A stretch of DNA of 64,000 bases. Source: Foliimonas ilicis (lineage in GTDB: Bacteria; Pseudomonadota; Alphaproteobacteria; Rhizobiales; Rhizobiaceae). Location: contig NZ_JBDUUH010000001.1 of NCBI RefSeq assembly GCF_039939195.1, forward strand, positions 124,001-188,000, given 5' to 3'. Below, piece after piece: positions 26,671 through 35,122 of this stretch; within the stretch, counting starts at the first letter, position 1; each line of letters starts with the position of its first letter. Under the pieces are notes generated by a model that was not told the DNA's origin, searched no databases, and saw nothing but the letters and a program-made list of their open reading frames with translations. Both the position numbers and the translations under genes were made by a program.

Positions 26671-28176
26671 TTACTTCTTTTCGGCAAGTGCGGCGCGCGT
26701 TGCCATGTCCGTCGCATGCGAAATCACATGATAGACGATGTTCTGCTCGACGACGCCGTGGAAGAGGTGCGCCCATGGACCTTGCGCGAAGATCGCAACG
26801 TCGTCACCGGCATGGGTTTCGCTTTCGCCAAGCGGGATAAGCGCCTGCTGAAGGAAATCCGGGTCGGTCGTGTCGACATCGGTCAGGTCAGCGCGCGGCT
26901 CGTCGAGCTTGGCGCCGGGGCCGTTCTGGTAGCCAAGCGTCGTGTACGGCTTTTTATCGTCCGCGATACCGGCAATGCCGAGGATCGGATTGTTGCGCTC
27001 CGGGTAACCGGCGATCGTGAAGACGTGGCTGTGGTCAGCCGTCAATATGATCAGCGTCTCTTCCGGATCGACCATGTCATAGGCAGCCTGAACGGCTTCG
27101 GCCACGGCAACCGTATCGGTCAGCGCGCGATAGGCGTTGCCCGCATGATGCGCGTGGTCGACGCGACCGCCTTCGACCTGAAGCAGGAAGCCCGTCTCGT
27201 TTTTCGAGAGGATTTCGATTGCCTTCGTGGTCATTTCAGCGATGGACGGCTCGCCCGCAGCATCCTTGGCGCGGTCGGCCTCGTATTTCATGTGGCTTGC
27301 TTCGAAAAGACCGAAAACACGCGAGGTCTTGGAGGGATCGATCGCGTCGAACTGCTCCTTGTTCCAGACGTAGGCGCCTTCCTTGTTCTTTTCCTGCCAC
27401 TCGCCAACCAGATCGCGACCATCGGCGCGCGCGCCCTTCTTGGTCTCGTCTTCAGGATCGGCCTGTTCCGCCGTCATGAAATTGGAACGGCCACCGCCGA
27501 ACACGACTTCGAAGCCGTCGCCCGCAGGCCAATCGATAAGCTGGGCTGCAATGTCCTTGACGCCAGCTTCCAAAGCGCCCTCAGGCAGCTTGGTGTCGTT
27601 TTCCCAATCGCGGCCAGCGACTTTTGCATAAGCGGCGGCAGGCGTCGCATGGGTGATGCGGGCGGTCGAGACGAGGCCGGTCGCAAGGCCTGCAGTTTCG
27701 GCCAGTTCGAAGATCGACGTGACTTCATTGCCGGCCTGCGACTTGAAATCGTCCGGCACGACGTTCTGGTTGACGCCGATTGTGCCGTTGCTGGCCTTCA
27801 CGCCGGAAAGAAGCGCGGTCGCGGTCGGTGCGGAATCGGCAACCTGCGCGTCATGCGTATAGGTCTTGGAAAGCGCCACATAAGGAAGCAGCTTTTCGAA
27901 GGACAGCGAATTGGCTTCGCCATTCACGCCGCGCGACTGGCCCTCGAAAATGCGGGCAGCGGTGATCGTCGGGATCGACAGACCATCGACCACGAACATG
28001 ATCACGTTCTTGGCGCGGCGCACATTCGGCTGGCGCGAAATCTGGGCGGCAAGCTGTTCCTGCGCGGCGACGAAATAGGAATCCTGCGCCTGCTTTACGT
28101 TTTCCTGCGCGAAGACCGGCGCGGTCAGCGCCAGAACGGAAATGCCGGTGACAAGCGTCCGAGCGTGCTTCTTCAT
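26671..28176 (-). CDS. phoA: Alkaline phosphatase (PhoA family)
   Basis: A 501-residue periplasmic enzyme with a signal peptide ending VFAQE, which frees phosphate from monoesters. Active-site blocks are present: IMFVVDGLS (metal Asp), VADSAPTATALLSG (nucleophile Ser in the DSA motif), FLLQVEGGRVDHAHHAG, ILTADHSHVF and HAGDDVAIFAQGPWAHLFHG. Length and motif order match the family. The ATG at 28176 follows GAGG; an ATG 15 bases upstream is possible. It stands alone between the ABC operon and a repeat; I could not identify a convincing Pho box upstream by eye. Confidence 0.9.
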   Translation of the reverse strand: MKKHARTLVTGISVLALTAPVFAQENVKQAQDSYFVAAQEQLAAQISRQPNVRRAKNVIMFVVDGLSIPTITAARIFEGQSRGVNGEANSLSFEKLLPYVALSKTYTHDAQVADSAPTATALLSGVKASNGTIGVNQNVVPDDFKSQAGNEVTSIFELAETAGLATGLVSTARITHATPAAAYAKVAGRDWENDTKLPEGALEAGVKDIAAQLIDWPAGDGFEVVFGGGRSNFMTAEQADPEDETKKGARADGRDLVGEWQEKNKEGAYVWNKEQFDAIDPSKTSRVFGLFEASHMKYEADRAKDAAGEPSIAEMTTKAIEILSKNETGFLLQVEGGRVDHAHHAGNAYRALTDTVAVAEAVQAAYDMVDPEETLIILTADHSHVFTIAGYPERNNPILGIAGIADDKKPYTTLGYQNGPGAKLDEPRADLTDVDTTDPDFLQQALIPLGESETHAGDDVAIFAQGPWAHLFHGVVEQNIVYHVISHATDMATRAALAEKK

Positions 28177-28305
28177 GGAATGTTGCCTCATAATGGAAGT
28201 GTTTCTATCGGTTCTGCAATGACGAACCCGCTCCCCAATAGGGAAGCGATGTAACACTTTTATAACGCGATCGAAGAAGAGGCTCTTCGATAAGCAATAG
28301 CACCC

Positions 28306-28447
28306 AGAGACTGTTTGATAATTCGCCCTGCCGAGTCATATGGCGTGGTTTTCGAGAACTGGAGCGGAGCGTACATTGGTACGTGAGCACCGGAAGCACA
28401 GAAAACTGCGTCAGATGGCCGGCAGGGTAGAATTTGCAAATGGTCTC
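28306..28447. repeat. Bru-RS-like imperfect palindromic repeat
   Basis: The ends agagactgtttgataattc (28306 on) and the reverse complement of the bases up to 28447 match imperfectly, and the middle also folds back around 28,377. It agrees with my memory of the Bru-RS palindromes of Brucella, but is about 142 bp rather than about 105. It abuts the stop of the transglycosylase gene and could act as its terminator. Confidence 0.7.
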
Positions 28448-29023
28448 TCAGCGACCGCAGGCGGCCAGTTGCCCCGCATAGGTGCTGGCCATGTTGGCTG
28501 CACGGCGGGCGGCGCGCTGGACACCGGCATTGTTGCGCCATGTGCCGCGCGAATAGCCCGCATGTCCCGAGTAATAGGCAAGGTAGAGGTTATAGGCGTC
28601 GTTGCGGGCGATGCCGTTCTGGCGATTGCTGACCCCGTGATACCAGCCGATGAAATGTATCGCAGCGCCGAAGTCGGTGCGGCGGGCGCCATATCGTCCG
28701 GTCTCACGCTGATAGCGCGACCATGTGCCGTCGAGCGCCTGCGAATATCCGTAAGCCGTCGATTGACGCTTCCACGGAATGAAGCCGAGCAAAGTGGTGC
28801 GTGGGGGGCGAGCGCGCGGGCGGAAGCTCGATTCCGTATAAATCGTCGCCATAAGGATCGGCACCGGCACGCCGAATTCGGCCTCCGCGCGCTTCGCATC
28901 CTTATACCAATTGTCGAACCAGCCATTGCGCTGGTCGAACACCGCGCATGCATTGCCGATTTGCGACGGGGCTGTGGCGCAACCTCCAAGAATCAGGAGC
29001 GCTACGATAAACATGGCGCGCAT
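28448..29023 (-). CDS. Lytic transglycosylase-like lipoprotein (SLT domain)
   Basis: A 191-residue protein with a lipoprotein signal (IVALLILGGC, Cys at about 15). The SLT-type lysozyme domain spans about 45–170: VPVPILMATIYTESSFRP holds the catalytic Glu in the ES motif, STAYGYSQALDGTWSRYQ the second block, and YNLYLAYYSGHAGYSRGTW the closing AYNxG-like region. It would cleave peptidoglycan from the outer membrane side. GAGG precedes the ATG at 29023. Monocistronic by position. Confidence 0.87.
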   Translation of the reverse strand: MRAMFIVALLILGGCATAPSQIGNACAVFDQRNGWFDNWYKDAKRAEAEFGVPVPILMATIYTESSFRPRARPPRTTLLGFIPWKRQSTAYGYSQALDGTWSRYQRETGRYGARRTDFGAAIHFIGWYHGVSNRQNGIARNDAYNLYLAYYSGHAGYSRGTWRNNAGVQRAARRAANMASTYAGQLAACGR

Positions 29024-29185
29024 CTTTGAACCTCGTTTTGCGCCAGTCGTAAATCGCAAACCCTAACAGAATCTTCCACCGTGGCCGGTTTGCGGATTCA
29101 TTGGCTTCAAATGCGCGTGAGGATGGTTCAGGACGGCAGTCCGTTTGCTGCCCGATTTCAGCGTGTGTGGACGGTATTCCGGAAA

Positions 29186-29485
29186 CTACTGTGTTTCCGT
29201 TACCTGCCCGGTGCCGAATGTTTTCTCGATGAGATTTGAATCGTCTCCTTCGGCGGCAGCGGTGACCGGCTCGAGACTGTCTTCCGTCGTCACACGTTCG
29301 TAACGCTCATCATCGTTTCGGATACGATATTGCAGGGAATCGCCTTTTGCAGGCAAAGTCCCCGTTATGCGGAAGATCTCTGCGGAATTTGGCCTGGCCC
29401 CGAAACCACCCTTCAAACGCACCATGTCGCCCATTGCGAAACGGTGAATGGGTGTGTCGCGTCTTGCCGGACTCGTTTTTTTCAT
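29186..29485 (-). CDS. Small unknown protein with an SH3-like core
   Basis: A 99-residue soluble protein. The segment FAMGDMVRLKGGFG … SLQYRIRNDDERYERV looks like a small beta-barrel that conserves a metabolic-type DMVRLKGG start, and it recurs in Rhizobiales proteins of unknown role. The ATG overlaps the stop of the preceding gene (ATGA), so the two small genes are cotranscribed. Confidence 0.65.
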   Translation of the reverse strand: MKKTSPARRDTPIHRFAMGDMVRLKGGFGARPNSAEIFRITGTLPAKGDSLQYRIRNDDERYERVTTEDSLEPVTAAAEGDDSNLIEKTFGTGQVTETQ

Positions 29486-29751
29486 TGGGTCGCCCGGTCA
29501 TGTTCGAGTGCTGCATCGAGATCCGCCGGCTCGACCGGCACCATCTGCTGCTTGGAAGCCGGCGCGGAAATCGCCGGCAAATGGATGAATGTGGAAACGC
29601 GATGCCAAACGAGACGCGAAGCCGCGTCAATCAGCTCTTCGTCACTATCGACGGCGTAGTCGCCTGCAGGCTGGGGCCTATCAAAACCCGGCAACGAAAA
29701 TGCCGATTTGAACTGAACGACCGTATGCGTTGTGCGATTATTCAAAGCCAC
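29482..29751 (-). CDS. Small conserved protein of Rhizobiales type, GTG start
   Basis: An 89-residue soluble protein with the block FSLPGFDRPQPAGDYAVDSD followed by EELIDAASRLVWHRVSTFIHLP; proteins of this layout are common and unnamed in Rhizobiales. The GTG at 29751 has GGAGG five bases upstream. A longer ORF to 29868 lacks a ribosome site and its extra residues look non-coding. It overlaps the next gene. Confidence 0.65.
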   Translation of the reverse strand: MALNNRTTHTVVQFKSAFSLPGFDRPQPAGDYAVDSDEELIDAASRLVWHRVSTFIHLPAISAPASKQQMVPVEPADLDAALEHDRATQ

Positions 29752-30009
29752 GATCCTCCGCAGGACAGCGATAATGCGCTTCCTGCATGTTCCAATTCGA
29801 ACAGGAATGACCAACCTGCCAGTACATCCGTGGTCAGCGAGGGCCATTCCAATGTTCGAAAAGAACAATATGCCGCGCCGGACTGGCGCTATGCATTTAT
29901 TTTCGAGAATTCGCTGTGTATGGCGGGTCGAAGGTCTATGACACCGCGAAAGCCAAATGGGCCAAATCTACGAAATTCCACAATAGCTTATTATTGGACA
30001 ATAATAAAG

Positions 30010-30023
30010 GCCTCGCGTGAGGC
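30010..30023 (-). terminator. Hairpin terminator after the small gene at 30029–30223
   Basis: gcctc–gcgt–gaggc forms a tight stem; read on the minus strand it is followed by TTTATTATT. It lies six bases beyond the stop codon of the gene upstream. Confidence 0.75.
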
Positions 30024-30028
30024 TTCTT

Positions 30029-30223
30029 TTAAACGGGCGAAATTGCTTTCCTGCCCTTCGCGGTGATCGTAACGGCACAATCTCCAGCAGAATCCGGTTG
30101 TGAACGACGAATATATCCATTGCGCTCAAGCTTGGCACTCGGCGCATGATAAACGGGCAAATAATATTGCCGATCACCAAGTCCCGCCAAAAACGCCAAT
30201 TGTATCTTGTTCAATTTCGGCAT
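30029..30223 (-). CDS. Small winged-helix-like protein next to the attachment site
   Basis: A 64-residue basic protein starting MPKLNKIQLAFLAGLG; the helix pattern with KLERNGYIRRS and a beta pair VTITAKGRKAI resembles a short winged-helix domain. GAGG precedes the ATG at 30223. It lies outside the att repeat on the host side. Function unknown. Confidence 0.55.
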   Translation of the reverse strand: MPKLNKIQLAFLAGLGDRQYYLPVYHAPSAKLERNGYIRRSQPDSAGDCAVTITAKGRKAISPV

Positions 30224-30413
30224 GTGCCCCTCAGGCCAAACATGCGCAACACTAAACTGACGTTGCGTAAACCGCATCATTCAGATGGATGATGTCGATA
30301 TCATGATGGGATGCCGAACTCCACGCGCTTGTGGACAGATATTTTGGGTGCGCGAATCGCTATGGCGACCGCCGAAATGCGCTCGGTGTTTTGGACGGAT
30401 GGAATCTGGGGGA

Positions 30414-30440
30414 AGAATGGTGCTGCAAGAGAGGATTGAA
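30414..30440. repeat. Attachment-site repeat, distal end of the element
   Basis: 27 bases identical to 47801–47827, carrying the last bases of tRNA-Thr including its CCA. The next base diverges (atcgacc here, ctctcga at the tRNA). The fragment cannot form a tRNA. Confidence 0.9.
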
Positions 30441-30480
30441 ATCGACCCCGGCCCAATAAAATCATATACTTATGGGACGT

Positions 30481-30498
30481 TTTGTAACGGTGTAACGG
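30481..30498. promoter_or_regulatory. Candidate integrase arm sites, distal end
   Basis: TTTGTAACGG is followed directly by TGTAACGG. The same TGTAACG unit occurs twice, in the same orientation, 54–75 bases from the other att copy. This pairing at both ends is what arm-type integrase sites look like. The surrounding stretch 30224–30533 holds no gene I can support. Confidence 0.6.
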
Positions 30499-30533
30499 AC
30501 TGCCGTTCGGGCGATCTTGCCTGTTAATAAGTG

Positions 30534-31301
30534 TCACTGGCCACGGAACTTCGATGCGCGGCTTTCTAGTGTCGGCCGAATATCAGTATTTGTTGTGAAT
30601 TCGAACTCAATCCAAGGCAAGACAGCCAGCACAAACGCCAGAGCATTTGTTAGGGCGATGATTGAGTAATAACAAGCATATCCAAAGCTTAATCCGTGCA
30701 CCGAAAATGTTATAGATAACGAATATGCGACCAACACAAAGTGCATTAGTGGAAAAAGCAAAAATAGAACTAAGCATAACAACATCGTTACGTTTGATAC
30801 AATTTTAAAATTACTACCAGATACGAAAAAGTCCGCGCCGGAAATATGAAACTGCTTTCTGAGCATCTTCTCAAAAAAATCGTACTGCGTTGATGACGCA
30901 ATCAAAAAATCTGGATCAACGAGCGTATCCTTTGCTTTATTTCTCGCAAACCAGCCTACTATCTGGTCATAAATCATATAGTTGTTGAAAGATGATATTG
31001 CAAAAAATAAACTTAGAGATGCCAATACTGTAAAAATCTCAACAACAGAAGGAATTTTACTTGTCTCAATATTGAAATACGGGATAACAATGTTGCTGCC
31101 GGTGACAACAAATGCCAAGCCGGCCTCCAAAAGAATAAGAGTCCCGAAAACCTTGTCTCGTCGTGCTTCGGCAACGGCGCGTCGCTCAATAAAATTAGCC
31201 CGCATATCCTCATCAAACACACGGCCACTATCAACCCGATTTTCTATATCAAGGACCATCGAAAACCGCGTGATGGGCGTTAAACGAATTTTGAATTCCA
31301 T
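30534..31301 (-). CDS. Four-helix membrane protein, element cargo
   Basis: A 255-residue protein with two helix pairs, near residues 50–100 (TLILLEAGLAFVVTGS, EIFTVLASLSLFFAIS) and 165–240 (VTMLLCLVLFLLFPLMHFV and ALTNALAFVLAVLP). The ATG at 31301 after AGAGGG is preferred to a 25-residue longer reading. Base composition is AT-rich compared with the phage operon. Not recognised. It is divergent from the plus-strand gene at 31376. Confidence 0.65.
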   Translation of the reverse strand: MEFKIRLTPITRFSMVLDIENRVDSGRVFDEDMRANFIERRAVAEARRDKVFGTLILLEAGLAFVVTGSNIVIPYFNIETSKIPSVVEIFTVLASLSLFFAISSFNNYMIYDQIVGWFARNKAKDTLVDPDFLIASSTQYDFFEKMLRKQFHISGADFFVSGSNFKIVSNVTMLLCLVLFLLFPLMHFVLVAYSLSITFSVHGLSFGYACYYSIIALTNALAFVLAVLPWIEFEFTTNTDIRPTLESRASKFRGQ

Positions 31302-31375
31302 CGTGCGCCCTCTGCAATACAAAATAAATAGTAGCAAATTATATTGAGTATGGCGCCACTTCTCAGGGTTATCCA

Positions 31376-31804
31376 ATGCTGTTTCAGAACCGCATTTTTT
31401 CCTTTGTTTTAATTGGCCTGCTGGCGTTTATCGCAATACGCGTTATGCTTAGTCCGTTCGTTGGTGAGCGAGTCTGCAAAGATGGATGGCGATCTTCTGC
31501 TATCGGAATTCAAGGGGCATGCTCAGCGCATGGCGGCATAGGTCGACTTGATCGAGGAAATTGGGTGTTCCCGCTATCTGCTATACTAGCGATAACTTCG
31601 GGCTCTTGGGCGGGAACTCGGAGACGATGTGATCGTATCGTGCGGAAAGCGCCGGTAGAGGTTCTACCGTCCGCAACGTCCCCCGAAGTTAATCCAAAGC
31701 TTTATAAGTCACGTGATCAAGTCCAGTGTGAACTGGAAGATTTCTTCAAAGATCGAAGGCGCGTCGCTCAGAAGAACGCCAGTGGCGACCACCGGGAATT
31801 TTAG
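31376..31804 (+). CDS. Small secreted or membrane-anchored protein, DUF3761-like
   Basis: A 142-residue protein with an N-terminal hydrophobic helix (FSFVLIGLLAFIAIRVML) that may be a signal anchor. The block VCKDGWRSSAIGIQ followed by GACSAHGGIGR has the Cys…GACSxHGGV pattern of the DUF3761 family. A second hydrophobic stretch (WVFPLSAILAIT) and a basic tail follow. It is the only plus-strand gene in the element, with its own terminator. Function unknown; the family is common near mobile DNA. Confidence 0.6.
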   Translation: MLFQNRIFSFVLIGLLAFIAIRVMLSPFVGERVCKDGWRSSAIGIQGACSAHGGIGRLDRGNWVFPLSAILAITSGSWAGTRRRCDRIVRKAPVEVLPSATSPEVNPKLYKSRDQVQCELEDFFKDRRRVAQKNASGDHREF

Positions 31805-31827
31805 AAGGGCACTTTACAATTGATCTT

Positions 31828-32882
31828 TTAGAACGGCCAAAGCTCGTATGGCCGCTCTTGTTTACACTCCATAATATTCTCCCAATCAACATTTTTGGAG
31901 CTGTCTGTTAATATTGGCGGGCATCCTGCAATATAATAATTTTTTCCGTAATTAAAATCTATCTTCAATAACGACTCATCGTGAAACACGCAGTTTGAAA
32001 AATCACAATTTCTGAATGCAATTTGTGTTCCTCGTGTTCCGACAGACCCAGTTTATTACTGACCTCAGACACGTTACAAAAATCAAAATTGCACCGGTAG
32101 AATCTTAGATCAACGATTACATTCTTCCACCATTGTATGGTGGAGTATCGGAAAGTGACGTTACGAAGATCGGAAAGCTCATAGTTAACATCTCTTGAGA
32201 ACCGACCGTGAATGTAATGAACTTTCTCAAATCCAGGAATATAATGCCAGTCTGTTTCATATTCGTCGTGATACTGATTTTCATCATTGCCCGCATCAAA
32301 ATAGATTTCTCTACGGGTATTGATTCCATTATCGACACCGATTTTCATCACGCCCGATAATTCTGACCTATGACGATTCCCGTGATGACGGGACATATGA
32401 TCCTCTACGAAATCCGCTAAAAGATTCATGGACGGAAATGCAAAGCTTTTGTCGTCACCGGAGACGAGCACACCAAGGCTAGCGATACCAGCAGACACAT
32501 GCGCGGCTTTATTGGTTTCACCGAGCAGCTTTGCTCCCTCCTGAAGCAGTTTAGCACGCCCCTCACTTTCCGCTTGATTGGCTTGGCGCGTGCTTATAGC
32601 TCCTCGCCAGCTTGCGGTGCAGAACGTCACAAGCGCAAAAAGAGCTACACCAAAAGGGGCTAAAGCTTGCGCCTTCTTAAGATCGCGGTCGCCATCAAAG
32701 CCATCTAGGAAAATCCAAAAAAAAGCACCAACAATCGCCACTCCGGTAAAGACCGCGCTTACTAGAGCGAATACATACCAATGTCTTTCAGTGATCTGAG
32801 GCCAGTCGTTGAAGCTGGTGTTTTTCTTGCTCAACACATCCCCCTTGGCACTACTAATGTCGCACGAACGCTTTCGTTTCAA
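31828..32882 (-). pseudogene. Membrane pentapeptide-repeat protein, frameshifted near its end
   Basis: Two helices near residues 35–55 and 70–90 are followed by a cytoplasmic part ending in pentapeptide repeats (DLRNVTFRYSTIQWW, FYRCNFDFCNVSEV). In the annotated frame translation leaves the pattern at about 32,045 and stops at 31965. In the -1 frame the repeat continues cleanly: AFRNCDFSNCVFHDE, then NYYIAGCPPIL and a stop at 31828–31830. Two TAA codons bar the second frame upstream of about 32,052, so the shift lies between there and 31,965. Starts are weak: TTG at 32882 or a TTG after AAGGGG further in. A sequencing error is possible. Confidence 0.75.
31830..31858 (+). terminator. Terminator of the plus-strand cargo gene
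   Basis: agaacggcc pairs with ggccgctct (one G-T pair) around an 11-base loop and is followed by tgttt. The stem also overlaps the last codons of the converging, frame-shifted pentapeptide gene. Confidence 0.65.
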
Positions 32883-32885
32883 ATT

Positions 32886-33356
32886 TCAATTAGCTCCTCC
32901 CACGAATGCGATCTGCGCAACTCTGTGAGATAGAATCATGAAAGAAATTAAAGTTGCCATAATAAACAACGACCCAAATATCGAAGCGAGAGCGGAAACA
33001 AAAAACAATAATCTATTTCTGCCTCTACGAATTGTCATATTAACAAACATATTCAGGAAAATTCTTGAAAAAACTGCGTGGTGATAATCAAATAATTTTG
33101 CATATATCCTAATAATGAAAACAAAAGATATAATTACAGGAATAATAAATAGTATTAATAGATAAATATTTCCACTACTCAATATTAATTGAGACGCTCC
33201 GGCAATGAACGTATTTAAGAAAAAAGCCTGCGAAAACGCACTTACTACATCTGATAATTTGTTTAATGCGACAAGTGCTTCATTCTCTGATCTTGGGCTT
33301 AGTTCAATTACTATCTGATGAGCTAGCTCGAGCTTTTCTTTTTCCTCTGCCTGCAC
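32886..33356 (-). CDS. Four-helix membrane protein, element cargo
   Basis: A 156-residue protein. A short acidic N-terminal helix (residues 1–30) is followed by three or four hydrophobic helices, including NIYLLILFIIPVIISFVFII and ALASIFGSLFIMATLISFMIL. It sits three bases before the pentapeptide gene, suggesting an operon of two membrane proteins. Not recognised. The base composition is markedly AT-rich. Confidence 0.65.
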   Translation of the reverse strand: MQAEEKEKLELAHQIVIELSPRSENEALVALNKLSDVVSAFSQAFFLNTFIAGASQLILSSGNIYLLILFIIPVIISFVFIIRIYAKLFDYHHAVFSRIFLNMFVNMTIRRGRNRLLFFVSALASIFGSLFIMATLISFMILSHRVAQIAFVGGAN

Positions 33357-33444
33357 GATACCCTTCCCCCTGTTTAATAAATGGAAATCGAACCCGACTC
33401 TACATGCAGGAATAGACAGTCCTCGCTTGAAGCAAAATGTAAAT

Positions 33445-33468
33445 AGCCCGCCGATGTGAGGGCGGGCT
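33445..33468 (-). terminator. Hairpin terminator of the late operon side
   Basis: agcccgcc pairs with ggcgggct around gatgtgag; read on the minus strand it is followed by ATTTACATTTT. It lies about 110 bases after the gene at 33577–33915 and separates it from the cargo genes. Confidence 0.65.
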
Positions 33469-33576
33469 AGGCATTTGAAGATAAGCTGGTTTCACTGGAC
33501 GATTGTGTATCGATCATAGGACAAGAAGCGAGCTCGCGGCAGGACGCCGTCGGCCCGCCCCATGCGCTCAGGAGTC

Positions 33577-33915
33577 TTATGCGGCACTCGCCAATTCGCG
33601 TTCTTCGAGCACACAATCCGGCCAGACATTGCCGAACTCACCAAGCGCGTTGACCACCTGATAGTCTTCGATCTCACCGGAACCGGGACAGGGTTTGTGC
33701 GCGATAAGCACGTCGATCAGCGCGGCGTAGCGCGCAGAAGTCAGCACACCATCAATGAAAACAGGATCGTCGGAATCGATGCCAGCAAGCTTGATTTGCG
33801 CAAGGACGGCGTTGCGATGATCGCCCTTTCGCTTCTCAGGCTTTCTAAGCGCTTCTGTCAGGCAAGAGACAAGGAAGTGATGGCGGGCATTGTCGAGATA
33901 AATTTCAGGTAGCAT
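33577..33915 (-). CDS. Unknown protein following the HUH nuclease gene
   Basis: A 112-residue soluble protein. It begins MLPEIYLDNARHHFLVSCLTE if the ATG at 33915 is used; a TTG at 33933 is the alternative. It has a mixed helix pattern and an acidic end. No family is recognised. It is the last gene before a terminator, 140 bases after the HUH gene. Confidence 0.55.
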   Translation of the reverse strand: MLPEIYLDNARHHFLVSCLTEALRKPEKRKGDHRNAVLAQIKLAGIDSDDPVFIDGVLTSARYAALIDVLIAHKPCPGSGEIEDYQVVNALGEFGNVWPDCVLEERELASAA

Positions 33916-34054
33916 TTCAGTTTTCGGCCCCAAACCGGAGGTTGATTTACATAACCTTCATGATTCAATTATTAAGCAACGTCCAGTGTAAAATAGAGAA
34001 TCGATTCCAATAATAAATTCAAATCTCAAATAATAACGAAGTGCTTACTTACTT

Positions 34055-35101
34055 TTAATTTATCACTGGGGGTTTTGTTTTCATCATATCAATGACTTGC
34101 TTTCGCCTATCGCTGTAAATTCGGTCAGCCTGCGAACGCACCGTTTTTGTGGCATAAATCCAATCGCCATTGACCGGGCGTGTAATCATGCCCTTCAGCC
34201 GCCCGGTAAGGGGCCGCATGTAGATGGAGTGCTTCGCACAATAGTTCGCCCAAACCACAGTTGGCGCGTGGCGTGTCTTGGCTTGGTGCTGGCGAACCTC
34301 CTGCCATTCACCGCCAGCAAGACGACAAGCCTTCCGCGCGGCGTGCTCTTCATCCGGAGCAATCTGAAGCTCGCCATGAATATGAAGGCGACGCTTCTCC
34401 GAAAGTTCGAAGACGAACCAAAAATCGACCTTTCGGCCATTGAGATTATTCAGATACCGGGCGATCCTCTTACCAAGCCAATCAGCGGATGAAGGGTGTG
34501 CACGAACCTTTGCTTCCGTGGCTTCATCAAGATTCAACGTAAAGGCGTAGAGAGGCCCACTAGAGCGCAACGCGTGGTGAAACCACTCAAGGGCCGCAAC
34601 GTCGCTTAGATCGCGCCACGATGCCGGTAGACGGTGCGCTGTGAGTCTTGGAAGAGGTTGTTCATAGGAACGCCAGAAACGCGCGTGGGCGATCTCTTCG
34701 TTTAGTGTGAGAGTTTCCGTTGGAAGCGTAAGGACGTTAGCTGTTCGCTTGTGGAGAGGTGCGAGGGTGAGGGCTGTGTGTGGGTAGTAGGGGTGGTTGG
34801 GAGTAGAGACAGTAACTGAAGTCCCACCGGAATGCTCTAGCTCAAGCAATGCCTCAAAGGCGCGGAAAAGCGGGCGAAACTGCGCATCCCGATAGGCTGA
34901 TTTAGAGCGCTTTCGATTTACAATTCTGTCAACATTCCCGCGCGGACGGCGGGGACGAATAGGAATAAATTCTGTCGGTTTTTGATGAAACCCGATAGCG
35001 GGTTTGCTATACTGTAACATGTAGACTCCATCGGGATCGGTCGTCGTCGGGAAAACTGCGACCGGTCCCATTTTCTTTGAGTTACGATATAGCGCTCCCA
35101 C
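34055..35101 (-). CDS. HUH-type nuclease / rolling-circle replication initiator-like protein
   Basis: A 348-residue protein with three motifs in the order and spacing of HUH single-tyrosine Rep proteins: FTLN at residues 187–190 (motif 1), the metal-binding HIH at 240–242 in RLHIHGEL (motif 2), and the catalytic tyrosine in YCAK at 287–290 (motif 3, YxxK). The first 180 residues are basic and unrecognised. Such enzymes nick one DNA strand to start rolling-circle replication or transfer. It ends the long minus operon, 22 bases after the tape measure gene. The start is uncertain: GTG at 35101 or ATG ten codons later. A chance match is possible but three ordered motifs make it less likely. Confidence 0.65.
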   Translation of the reverse strand: MGALYRNSKKMGPVAVFPTTTDPDGVYMLQYSKPAIGFHQKPTEFIPIRPRRPRGNVDRIVNRKRSKSAYRDAQFRPLFRAFEALLELEHSGGTSVTVSTPNHPYYPHTALTLAPLHKRTANVLTLPTETLTLNEEIAHARFWRSYEQPLPRLTAHRLPASWRDLSDVAALEWFHHALRSSGPLYAFTLNLDEATEAKVRAHPSSADWLGKRIARYLNNLNGRKVDFWFVFELSEKRRLHIHGELQIAPDEEHAARKACRLAGGEWQEVRQHQAKTRHAPTVVWANYCAKHSIYMRPLTGRLKGMITRPVNGDWIYATKTVRSQADRIYSDRRKQVIDMMKTKPPVIN

Positions 35102-35122
35102 AAATGGGTTTGCGTTTTTCAG

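Noticed and set aside
26716..28254. 512-codon plus-strand frame
   Set aside because: Antisense shadow of the alkaline phosphatase gene, whose motifs are complete on the other strand.
30414..30440. Possible second tRNA-Thr
   Set aside because: Only the 3' 23 or so bases of the tRNA are present; it is an att remnant.
30285..30527. 80-codon plus-strand frame across the distal att repeat
   Set aside because: No ribosome site; it would span a recombination junction and shows no protein-like pattern.
31965..32055. Programmed -1 frameshift in the pentapeptide gene
   Set aside because: No slippery heptamer followed by a structure is seen in the overlap window; a mutation or sequence error is simpler.
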